From: Jeongeupia chitinilytica
GTDB taxonomy: Bacteria; Pseudomonadota; Gammaproteobacteria; Burkholderiales; Chitinibacteraceae
DNA length: 64,000 nucleotides
Direction of reading: 5' to 3'
Assembly (NCBI RefSeq): GCF_014652315.1
Contig: NZ_BMYO01000010.1
Coordinates: forward strand, 87,449 to 151,448
The notes beneath the pieces are model-generated. The model saw nothing but the letters and a program-made list of their open reading frames with translations. It ran no database searches and was not told the DNA's origin. Made by a program: the position numbers and the translations under genes. Shown here in pieces: positions 16,539-24,269 of this stretch; the first letter of the stretch is position 1, and the number at the start of each line of letters is the position of its first letter.

Positions 16539-17711
16539 TCACGCGTCCATCGCGTGACGTATCAACTGCTGCTTGATCCATGGCAGCGAATCGGTCAGGC
16601 CCAGCCCGGCGTTTCGCAGCGTTTTCAAAAACGGGTTGCGGTTGTTGAACAGCTTCTGCAGGCCGTCGCACGCGCCCTGCATCAGGTAAATCGCTTCGCG
16701 CCGCGCCAGCTCGTAGCGGCGCAGGTTGAGCCGGTCGCCGAGCAGACTGGTGTCAGTCGCCGCCAGCAGCCTCGCCAGCTCGGCCACGTCGCCGAAACCG
16801 AGGTTGACGCCCTGCCCGGCCAGCGGATGCACGGTATGCGCGGCATCGCCGACCAGCGCGACACCGTCGCGGACCAGCTCGCGCACATGCGTCAGCCGCA
16901 GCGGAAACGCCGCCGCCGGGGTGATGCAGTGCAATTCGCCCAGTGCCCGGCCACCGGCCGCGGCGACCCTGGCGTCGAGTTCGGCCAGTGGCAGCGCCAG
17001 AAGTTCATCCTTGCGCGCCTCGTTGCACGACCAGACGATCGACATCCGCTTCCCCGCCAACGGCAGCCAGGCGAGGATGCCGTCGTCGAAGAACCATTGC
17101 CGCGCCACACCATAGTGCGGCCGCTCGGTCTCGAAATTGGCGACCACGCCCCACTGCTCGTACGGTCGCGCGGTGCTGTCGATGCCGGCGCTGCGGCGCA
17201 GCCACGAGTTGGCACCATCGGCGCCAACCGCGAGCCGTGCACGCAGCACGCGGCCATCGGCGAGCGAGACGGTAACACCGTCGGCGTCCCGGGCAAATGC
17301 GGCCGGTTCGGCCGGCGCCAATACGCTGACATTCGGCGCCGCCAGCGCGGTCTGCCACAGCGCAGCCTGCAGATTGCCGCTTTCGAGGATGGTCGTCAGC
17401 GCATCGATGCCGGCGTCGAGCGCGTCGAACGTCAGTCCGCTGCGGCCGTCGTCACCGGTGATCCGCATCTGCGAGACCGGCTGGATCCGCTCGAGGTCGA
17501 GCCGCTGCCACGCGCCGATGCCGCGCAGCAGCTTCTCGCTGGCGCGGCTGATCGCGTAGACGCGGTTGTCCCACTGCGCACGGGGCGCTTCGGTCTGCGG
17601 CTTACGGCCTTCGAGCAGCAGCACCGAATGCCCGCTCGGTGCCAGCGCTGCAGCCAGGGCGGTACCGACAAGGCCACCGCCGATGATCAGGATGTCTGCG
17701 TCGTAGTGCAT
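16539..17711 (-). CDS. UbiH/UbiF/VisC family FAD-dependent hydroxylase (ubiquinone biosynthesis)
   Basis: The start is the ATG at 17711, right before ADILIIGGGLVGTALAAALA, the Rossmann GxGxxG FAD site. The 390 residues include the second FAD motif GVALVGDAAHTVHPLAGQGVNLGFGDV (about 280-305) and the DG motif around GADGANSWLRR (about 165). This is the aromatic-ring monooxygenase family that hydroxylates polyprenyl-phenol intermediates of ubiquinone. Which ring position (UbiH, UbiF, UbiI or UbiM type) cannot be told here. Divergent from comEC; followed by dsbC. Confidence 0.9.
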   Translation of the reverse strand: MHYDADILIIGGGLVGTALAAALAPSGHSVLLLEGRKPQTEAPRAQWDNRVYAISRASEKLLRGIGAWQRLDLERIQPVSQMRITGDDGRSGLTFDALDAGIDALTTILESGNLQAALWQTALAAPNVSVLAPAEPAAFARDADGVTVSLADGRVLRARLAVGADGANSWLRRSAGIDSTARPYEQWGVVANFETERPHYGVARQWFFDDGILAWLPLAGKRMSIVWSCNEARKDELLALPLAELDARVAAAGGRALGELHCITPAAAFPLRLTHVRELVRDGVALVGDAAHTVHPLAGQGVNLGFGDVAELARLLAATDTSLLGDRLNLRRYELARREAIYLMQGACDGLQKLFNNRNPFLKTLRNAGLGLTDSLPWIKQQLIRHAMDA

Positions 17712-17812
17712 GGCGCAGAGTGTATCAGAGCCGCCGCAAAGTCTGTCGCGAGCCGCCGGCAGCCTGCGCGTGTCGGGTTTGCCGGACGAAATCCGGCCGT
17801 CTACGCTGGTGC

Positions 17813-20110
17813 GTGCCTTCCTGCCTGATCCTCGCCGCCTTCGTTGCCGGCGTCTGCGCCCTGCAACGCCTTCCCGCCCTGCCCCCTGTATGGCCGGCGC
17901 TGCTCGTTGCGCTGGCGCTGACCGGTCTTGCCATTCCGCACAGCCGTTACCGGACGCTGGCCTGTGTACTCGCCGCGCTCGCCGCCGGCGTTGGCTACGC
18001 CGACTATCGTGCCGGGCTGCGGCTGGCCGACCGCTTGCCGGCAGCACTCGAGCAGCAGAGCATCGTCGCCGACGGCTATATCGCCGACCTGCCACAGCAG
18101 AACCGCTATGGCTGGCGTTTCACCTTCGTGGTGCAGCACAGTGATCCGCCGGGCCTGCCCGAACGCGTCCAGGTCAACAGCTACGGTGACCGGCTTCAGC
18201 CGCAGGCGGGCGAGCGCTGGCGGCTGACGCTCAAACCCAAACGGCCGCACGGTCTTGCCAACCCCGGCGGCTTCGATCTGGAGCGCTGGCTGCTGACCGA
18301 GGACGTCGGTGCGACCGCCAGCGTCCGAAGCGCAGAACGCCTGCCCGGCCATGCGTGGCAGGCCGGTGTGAGCCGTGTCCGCGAGGCGCTGCGTACCCGC
18401 TTGCAAAGCCAGCTCGGCGATGCGCCGTACCGCGGCGTGATCGTCGCACTGGCGGTCGGCGATCAGGGCTGCGTGCCGAAGGCGCAGTGGCAACGCTTTG
18501 CCGCTACCGGCGTCACCCACCTGATCAGCGTGTCGGGCCTGCACATCACGCTGTGGGCGACGCTGCTCGGCGCACTGGTCAATGCCGGCTGGCGCCGCGT
18601 ACCACGACTGGTGGCCCGCGTGCCGGCGCAACGCGCCGCGCTGGTCGCCGGCGTGCTGGCCGCACTCGGCTACAGCGTCCTGTCCGGCCTGAGCGTACCG
18701 ACACAGCGGACCTTGCTGATGCTGCTGATCGCCGCCATCGGGCTCTGGCGTGGCCGCAGCAGCGCGCCGCTGTTCACCTGGCTGCTCGCGCTCGCCGCCG
18801 TGGTGCTGGTCGATCCGTTCGCCACACTGTCGGTCGGTTTCTGGCTGTCTTTCCTCACCGTCGGCGCGCTGCTGTACGCGGGAGCGGCCACACTGGGGAA
18901 ATCGCCGCGCTGGCATGGCTGGGTCGCCGCCCAATGGGTCGCGACGCTGGCAAGTTTTCCGGTGCTGGCGCTGGTGTTCCAGCAACTGCCCCTCGTCTCG
19001 CCGCTCGCCAACGCACTGGCGATTCCGCTGGTCAGCATGGTCGTCACGCCACTGGCCCTGCTCGGCGTGCTCGACCCCAGCGGAACCCTGCCCTGGCTGG
19101 CCGAGCGCGCCTTCGCGCTGACCGACCGCTGGCTGCAGTTGTGCGCACAGGCACCGGTGCTGACCGTCGCCGCGCCCCCCGCTTGGGCGTGGTTGCCGGC
19201 CACGCTTGGCGTCGTGCTGTGGCTTGCCCCGCGGGGCATCACCGGCAGACTGTATGCGCCGGTACTGTTGCTGCCGCTGGCCGCATCGGGGACCAAGCCA
19301 CTCGAAACCGGCGTGTTCCGCGCCACGGTCATCGATGTCGGGCAGGGGCTGGCCGTGCTGGTACAGACGAACTCGCACACGCTGCTCTACGACAGCGGTC
19401 CGCCACCGTCGACCGACCGGGCGCTGTTGCCGACGCTGCGTGCCCTGGGCATTCGCCGGCTCGATACGCTGGTCGTCTCGCACAACGACAACGACCACAG
19501 CGGCGGCGCCGAGGCCATCCTGCAAACGCTGCCGGTCGGCTTGCTGCAGTCGACCTTGCCGGCACAGCATCCGGCACGGCAACAACCCGTCCGGCACCTC
19601 GACTGCGCCGCCGGACAGGGCTGGACATGGGACGGCGTGCGGTTCGACGTTCTCTGGCCGGCGGCGGATTTCATCGCAACGAACGACAACGCCAGAAGTT
19701 GTACCGTCCGCATTGCTGCGGCCTCCGGCCAGGCCCTGCTGCTCGCCGGCGACCTCGGCCGCAACGAGGAAACCGCCTTGGTCGCGCAGGGGCTGGAACC
19801 AACCGGGATCATCGTCGCACCGCATCACGGCAGCCGCTCGTCATCGTCGCAAAGCCTGCTCGATGCCACGACACCGCAATGGGTGGCGTTCTCGAGCGGC
19901 TACCTGAACCGTTTCCGCCATCCGCATCCGGCCATCGTCGCGCGCTATGCCGACGCCGGCGCGCAAGTGTTGCGGACCGATCGCGACGGCGCGATCACCT
20001 TCGACGTAGGCAGTACGGTTACGGTACGACGCTGGCGCGCCGAGCATCCGGCCTACTGGTCGGCCGAGCGCAGCGACGCACTGTCACTGCCCGAAGGGAG
20101 CGGTGGCTGA
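17813..20110 (+). CDS. comEC: ComEC/Rec2 DNA-uptake channel
   Basis: About 765 residues carrying the complete three-part ComEC architecture. There is an N-terminal membrane/OB region (DUF4131, about 1-180), the Competence permease domain (about 190-470; GDQGCVPKAQWQRFAATGVTHLISVSGLH spans its start) and a C-terminal metallo-beta-lactamase domain. That domain has VIDVGQGLAVLV, SHNDNDHSGG (metal site) and APHHGSRSSSSQ. ComEC carries transforming DNA across the inner membrane. The start is uncertain: GTG at 17813 begins just before the first helix and leaves a promoter gap; GTG at 17720 would be 8 bp from the divergent ubiH-like start. No ATG is available in either stretch. Confidence 0.92.
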   Translation: MPSCLILAAFVAGVCALQRLPALPPVWPALLVALALTGLAIPHSRYRTLACVLAALAAGVGYADYRAGLRLADRLPAALEQQSIVADGYIADLPQQNRYGWRFTFVVQHSDPPGLPERVQVNSYGDRLQPQAGERWRLTLKPKRPHGLANPGGFDLERWLLTEDVGATASVRSAERLPGHAWQAGVSRVREALRTRLQSQLGDAPYRGVIVALAVGDQGCVPKAQWQRFAATGVTHLISVSGLHITLWATLLGALVNAGWRRVPRLVARVPAQRAALVAGVLAALGYSVLSGLSVPTQRTLLMLLIAAIGLWRGRSSAPLFTWLLALAAVVLVDPFATLSVGFWLSFLTVGALLYAGAATLGKSPRWHGWVAAQWVATLASFPVLALVFQQLPLVSPLANALAIPLVSMVVTPLALLGVLDPSGTLPWLAERAFALTDRWLQLCAQAPVLTVAAPPAWAWLPATLGVVLWLAPRGITGRLYAPVLLLPLAASGTKPLETGVFRATVIDVGQGLAVLVQTNSHTLLYDSGPPPSTDRALLPTLRALGIRRLDTLVVSHNDNDHSGGAEAILQTLPVGLLQSTLPAQHPARQQPVRHLDCAAGQGWTWDGVRFDVLWPAADFIATNDNARSCTVRIAAASGQALLLAGDLGRNEETALVAQGLEPTGIIVAPHHGSRSSSSQSLLDATTPQWVAFSSGYLNRFRHPHPAIVARYADAGAQVLRTDRDGAITFDVGSTVTVRRWRAEHPAYWSAERSDALSLPEGSGG

Positions 20111-20144
20111 TACAGTCCCGCTTCATCCTCCGACGAGACCGAGC

Positions 20145-20933
20145 ATGCCAACCCTGACCGCGCTGTACCGCTATCCGGTGAAATCGATCCATGGCGAGGC
20201 GCTGACGCACAGCTTGGTCGCCGCGGCCGGTCTGGCCGACGACCGCGCCTGGCTGGTGGCCGACCGCAATGGCCGCTTCATGACCGGGCGAGACTGGCCG
20301 CAACTGGTCCGCATCCGCGCCGAGGTTGCCGACGCCACGCTGACGCTCCGTGCGCCGGGCATGCCCGACCTGCAGATCGCCCGCAATGCGTTCGACACGG
20401 CACATCCGGCCCAGGTATGGAAGGACGAGTTCGGTGCCTGGCACGGCCCGGTCGAGGCTGACCGCTGGCTGAGCGACTACCTCGGCAGCGACGCCCGGCT
20501 GCTGTACACCGGCACGGCGCCGCAACGCCGCATCCGACGGTTACCGGACATTCCGCTGTCGTTCGCCGACGGCTATCCGCTGCTGCTGATCGGCGAAGCA
20601 TCGCGACGGCAGCTGTCCGACTGGGCCGGACAGGATTTCGCCATGACGCGCTTCCGTCCCAATCTCGTCGTCGACGACGCCGAACCGTTTGCCGAAGATG
20701 GCTGGACCCGCATCCGCATCGGCGACGTCGTCCTGCGCATGGTGAAACCCTGCACGCGCTGCGTCTTCACCACTGTCGATCCGGACAGCGGCGAGAAGTC
20801 CGCCGACCAGGAACCGCTGCGGACACTGGCAAAGCACCGCAAGGGTGAAGGCGGCGTGCTGTTCGGCCAGAACGCCATTACCGAGATTGCCGGGCGGATC
20901 GAAGTCGGCATGCCGGTCGACCTGCTGGACTGA
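20145..20933 (+). CDS. MOSC domain protein (YcbX-like)
   Basis: The 262-residue protein begins with the MOSC N-terminal barrel motif ALYRYPVKSIHGE. The MOSC domain follows (about 110-260), with FRPNLVVDDAEPFAEDGW and VKPCTRCVFTTVDPDSGE, whose Cys is the expected sulfur/molybdenum-contact residue. Unlike E. coli YcbX there is no C-terminal ferredoxin domain; it stops after the MOSC part. The family moves sulfur or reduces N-hydroxylated compounds with molybdenum cofactor. The ATG at 20145 is chosen; a GTG at 20103 overlaps the comEC stop and would add 14 residues. It lies 34 bp downstream of comEC. Confidence 0.9.
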   Translation: MPTLTALYRYPVKSIHGEALTHSLVAAAGLADDRAWLVADRNGRFMTGRDWPQLVRIRAEVADATLTLRAPGMPDLQIARNAFDTAHPAQVWKDEFGAWHGPVEADRWLSDYLGSDARLLYTGTAPQRRIRRLPDIPLSFADGYPLLLIGEASRRQLSDWAGQDFAMTRFRPNLVVDDAEPFAEDGWTRIRIGDVVLRMVKPCTRCVFTTVDPDSGEKSADQEPLRTLAKHRKGEGGVLFGQNAITEIAGRIEVGMPVDLLD

Positions 20934-20958
20934 GCACCGCGACAAAAAGGCGAAAACA

Positions 20959-20986
20959 AAAAGCCCCGGTCGATACCGGGGCTTTT
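20959..20986. terminator. Bidirectional terminator after the MOSC gene
   Basis: AAAAGCCCCGGT-CGAT-ACCGGGGCTTTT is a perfect 12-bp stem, with A and T tracts on its flanks. It lies between convergent genes. Confidence 0.9.
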
Positions 20987-21016
20987 CATTGGCATTGGAG
21001 CGACAGGCGAAGGCAC

Positions 21017-21910
21017 TCAATCGTCGGTGAGGCGCACCCGCGCAATCACTGCATTGCCCCGCCCCTGATATTCGACGCTGTCGAACGACAGCATCCGCGC
21101 CATCGAGATGCCGCGACCATGCGGGTCGAAGGCGCGCTCGGGAGAGAATTCGAGGAAGGGCTGCCATTCGAAACCGTCGCCCTCGTCGGTGATCGTGAAC
21201 ACCAGCACGTCGGCACGCTTCTCGAAAGCGACATGGACGTTGCGGCGACGAAAATCCGCGCATTCCAGCCGGATGTCGATCTCCTCCTGCCAGCGCCCCT
21301 GCTGCAGCAGCCGGGTCTTGTCGGCATAGCTGATCCCGAGGTTGCCGTGTTCGACCGCGTTGACCAGCAGCTCGGACAGGCCTACCGCCACACGCTGCGG
21401 CTCCGGGCAGGCGTTCGACAGCAGCAGTGTCAGTTGTCGGGCCTCGTCGAGCGTACGGAAATGGAATTCGCCGCGCGTCAGCAACCGGTACGTCGACGCC
21501 TGCGCCTCGAGCTGGGATTCGAGCTGGCGCTTCTCCCGGTAGAACTTGACCGCCGCGGCGACGATCGCCAGCAGCATGTCGCGCTGGAACGGCTTGATCA
21601 GGTAGTAGTAGGCACCGGCGGCCAGTCCTTCGCGGACGTTCTCGGCCGCACCGACCGCGGTCTGCATGATGACCGGCACGTGGCTGATTTCGGACTGCTT
21701 GAGCCGCGCCAGCAGGGCCATGCCGTCCATGCGCGGCATCATCCGGTCGAGCAGGATGGTGTCGAACTCGCGGTCGTGGGTCAGCAGCGACCACGCCGCT
21801 TCGCCGTCTTCGGCAGTGACGACCTCGTAACCGACGTCGGTCAGATGCTCGCCGAGAATCTCCAGATTGTACGGTTCGTCGTCGACGACGAGGATGCGAG
21901 CGTCCGGCAA
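21017..21910 (-). CDS. Response regulator with RsbW-like ATPase output domain
   Basis: The 297 residues have a receiver domain (1-120; acidic DDE, phospho-acceptor in TILLDRMMP, KPF lysine) and a coiled linker (KFYREKRQLESQLEAQAST). The C-terminal HATPase_c_2 domain (about 145-295) has ELLVNAVEHGN (N-box) and DPHGRGISMARML (G-box). The output is therefore a GHKL ATPase of the anti-sigma/serine-kinase (RsbW, SpoIIAB) type, not a DNA-binding domain. Such proteins act in partner-switching systems. The ParA-like gene ends 42 bp upstream in the same direction, suggesting one transcript. No anti-sigma antagonist (STAS) gene is nearby. Confidence 0.88.
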   Translation of the reverse strand: MPDARILVVDDEPYNLEILGEHLTDVGYEVVTAEDGEAAWSLLTHDREFDTILLDRMMPRMDGMALLARLKQSEISHVPVIMQTAVGAAENVREGLAAGAYYYLIKPFQRDMLLAIVAAAVKFYREKRQLESQLEAQASTYRLLTRGEFHFRTLDEARQLTLLLSNACPEPQRVAVGLSELLVNAVEHGNLGISYADKTRLLQQGRWQEEIDIRLECADFRRRNVHVAFEKRADVLVFTITDEGDGFEWQPFLEFSPERAFDPHGRGISMARMLSFDSVEYQGRGNAVIARVRLTDD

Positions 21911-21952
21911 TATAGTCTCCCTGCAGCTAACCGTTAGCAGCCAGCATACCCG

Positions 21953-22732
21953 TCAAGCGCGGGCGCCCGCCAGATCGGCGTAGAGCGCGGTGAATTCGAG
22001 CGTCAGTTTGTGGCGCGCATCGAGGAAAGGCAGCGGCACCGCGCGCTCGTGCGACTCGCGCACCTTGACCGAGCTCGACAGCCTGGTCGGCAGCAGCGGC
22101 AAGCCCTGCTCGGCCAGTTCCTCGACCATGCGTACCGGCAGGCTGGCACGCGGCTGGAACTGGTTGACGACGATGCCTTCGATCGCCAGGCCGGCATTGT
22201 GGTCGGCCCGAATCTCGTCGACACGCCCGATCAGCGACAACAGTGCCTGGCGCGAGAATGCATCACAATCGAACGGGATCAGGCAGCCATCGGCGGCAAT
22301 CAGCGCCGAAAGCGTGAAAAAGTTCAGCGCTGGCGGTGTATCGATCCAGACCTCGTCAAAGTCGTCGGCCAGTTCGGCCAGCGCCTCCCGGAGTTTGTAG
22401 ATCTTGTGGCGCGATTCGAGCTTGCCTTCAAGTTCGGCGATCTCCGGATCGGAGACCATGACCGACAGTCCGGCAAATGGCGTCGAATGCACGAAGGCCG
22501 CGGTCGGCTTGGCGTATAAGCTGAAATTGAGCACCTGATCGAAGAAGCCGGCCAGCGTTGGCGTGGCGGATTCGAGTGCATCACCGAGCAGATAGCGGCT
22601 GGCATTGCCTTGCGGGTCGAGGTCGACGACCAGCACGCGCCGGCCTGCCTGTGCTGCCGCCGCGGCAAGGTTGACCGAGATCGTGGACTTGCCCACGCCC
22701 CCTTTCTGGTTGAAGACCACCCGACGAAGCAT
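21953..22732 (-). CDS. ParA/Soj-family ATPase (orphan)
   Basis: The start at the ATG at 22732 leads straight into RRVVFNQKGGVGKST, the deviant Walker A motif. The 259 residues further show VVDLDPQGNASRYL (Walker A'), EVWIDTPPALNFFT (Walker B) and GIVVNQF. This is the small ParA subgroup that positions protein clusters or plasmids on the nucleoid. No parB or parS-like element is adjacent, so it is not the chromosomal parAB locus. Pairing with a receiver/ATPase gene suggests a role in placing a signalling or chemosensory assembly; that is inference. Confidence 0.88.
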   Translation of the reverse strand: MLRRVVFNQKGGVGKSTISVNLAAAAAQAGRRVLVVDLDPQGNASRYLLGDALESATPTLAGFFDQVLNFSLYAKPTAAFVHSTPFAGLSVMVSDPEIAELEGKLESRHKIYKLREALAELADDFDEVWIDTPPALNFFTLSALIAADGCLIPFDCDAFSRQALLSLIGRVDEIRADHNAGLAIEGIVVNQFQPRASLPVRMVEELAEQGLPLLPTRLSSSVKVRESHERAVPLPFLDARHKLTLEFTALYADLAGARA

Positions 22733-22955
22733 CGCTGAATCCCGCCAAGACGCCGATTGCGCCGAGGGAAATATAGCACGCACGCCCTCGCGCGCGCGTA
22801 GGCGAAGCAGGATTTGCTGCTGGCAGTAATAATTACCGATTCAATAGTGGAAATAGTTACCGGATTCGATTTCGCTGGGTTCGTAGACTGCACAGCGTGG
22901 TTCGGAAGTCTCGAACCGACGTGCACTGACCCTTTCCCTCGAAGGAGAAAACCAA
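22733..22955. promoter_or_regulatory. Divergent regulatory region of the parA-like gene and the porin
   Basis: A relatively AT-rich section carries a direct repeat: TAATAATTACCGATTC at 22827-22842 and AATAGTTACCGGATTC at 22852-22867, 25 bp apart. Such spacing (about 2.4 helical turns) could place two regulator sites before the porin gene. A ribosome site GAAGGAGAAAACC precedes the porin ATG. Confidence 0.4.
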
Positions 22956-24101
22956 ATGAAAATGAAGCATGCAGCTCTCGCCATCGCTCTGGCATTCGGC
23001 GCCGCAGGCCTTGCACAGGCAGAAGTAACCATCAGCGGTAAGGCTGACTTCGGTGTTCAAGCACGCGACACCGGCGACAGCACCCAGGGTGCGGTGAAGT
23101 ACCAGGGCGAGATCGACTTCAGCGGCCGTGACAAGCTCGACAACGGCATGAACTTCATCTGGACCTTGAACCAGGAAATCAACAACATCAACGCTGGCTC
23201 GAGCTACACCGCAAACAGCCAGTGGGGTAACCGTGATGCATACGGCGGCCTGGAAGGCGACTTCGGTACCGTTCGCGTTGGTAAGTTCCGTTCGGGCGTT
23301 TACGCGCTGACCGACGATCTGTACGGCGATACCGGTGCTGACTGGTTCTTCTCCGACTACGGTCGTGGCATGACCCAGCGTCCGGACAACATCGTCGGCT
23401 ACACCAGCCCGGTGTTCGGCGGCTTCCAGTTCTCGGCTGACTACATCCTCGAAAACCAGAGCACTGGCAAGTCCAGCAGCAACGGTTACGACGTTGCCGG
23501 TACCTACACCAACGGCGGCCTGAAAGTGCTCGGCGGCTACCAGGCTCGTCAAGGCTTCGACGGCACCAAGGACGCGACTGCGGGTGCTTCGTTCCAGCAA
23601 CCGGACGGCTCGTACAGCTACGGCGACAGCCTGAACGGCGGCTCGGATGACACCGACAGCCAAACCGCTTACGTCGGTCTGCAGTACAAGTTCCAGAACG
23701 GCTTCGGCGTGACCGGCGGCTACAAGTACATGGAATTCACTCCGAACAGCACGGGCGCTACCTACGGTGGCACCGCACTGGACGCCGGTACTGACTACCA
23801 TCAGAACATGTACAACCTGATGCTGTCGTACAACCAAGGCCGTCACGACGTGTACGCTGCGTACACCTACCTGGACGACCTGAAGGGCGGCAGCGCGCCG
23901 TCGGATTCGGGCGCCCAAGCGTTCTCGCTGCGTTACAACTACCACATGTCGAAGAACACCTTCGCGTACGCCGAATACCGCTACGTGAAGAACGACCAGA
24001 ACTCGTCGTACAGCGCCGATGACGACCTGTACAACTACAGCGCAACCTCGGCCGGTGAAGACACCCAACGCGGTATCGTTGGCGTTCGCACCTACTTCTA
24101 A
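22956..24101 (+). CDS. Gram-negative porin (trimeric, 16-strand type)
   Basis: The 381 residues begin with a signal peptide (MKMKHAALAIALAFGAAGLAQA) followed by EVTISGKADFGVQ, the standard first beta strand of betaproteobacterial porins. Repeated aromatic-flanked strands (YGGLEGDFGTVRVGKF; LQYKFQNGFGVTGGYKYMEF) follow, and the C-terminus IVGVRTYF ends with the Phe needed for outer-membrane insertion. The loop after PDNIVGYTSPVF is the constriction region. Codon use is biased to a small set (AAC, GGC, TAC), as expected of a very highly expressed gene. Own promoter region and a strong terminator. Confidence 0.95.
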   Translation: MKMKHAALAIALAFGAAGLAQAEVTISGKADFGVQARDTGDSTQGAVKYQGEIDFSGRDKLDNGMNFIWTLNQEINNINAGSSYTANSQWGNRDAYGGLEGDFGTVRVGKFRSGVYALTDDLYGDTGADWFFSDYGRGMTQRPDNIVGYTSPVFGGFQFSADYILENQSTGKSSSNGYDVAGTYTNGGLKVLGGYQARQGFDGTKDATAGASFQQPDGSYSYGDSLNGGSDDTDSQTAYVGLQYKFQNGFGVTGGYKYMEFTPNSTGATYGGTALDAGTDYHQNMYNLMLSYNQGRHDVYAAYTYLDDLKGGSAPSDSGAQAFSLRYNYHMSKNTFAYAEYRYVKNDQNSSYSADDDLYNYSATSAGEDTQRGIVGVRTYF

Positions 24102-24128
24102 TCGATCGATTGGAACTGGCGTCACAAG

Positions 24129-24158
24129 AAACGGAGCCTTCGGGCTCCGTTTTTTTTC
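24129..24158 (+). terminator. Strong terminator of the porin gene
   Basis: ACGGAGCC-TTCG-GGCTCCGT with a UUCG tetraloop, followed by eight Ts. Confidence 0.95.
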
Positions 24159-24269
24159 GTCGGTACGTCCGGCACAGGTGAAATTGACCCTGTCTTGAAA
24201 AGGGGCATCGCGCCCCCACGTTCTTCCCCACTCCGGGGCCTCCCCGACCGTCATTTGCAAGGAGAACAC

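Noticed and set aside
21953..22732. Chromosomal parAB partition locus
   Set aside because: No parB gene, parS site or gidA/gidB neighbours; therefore called an orphan ParA.
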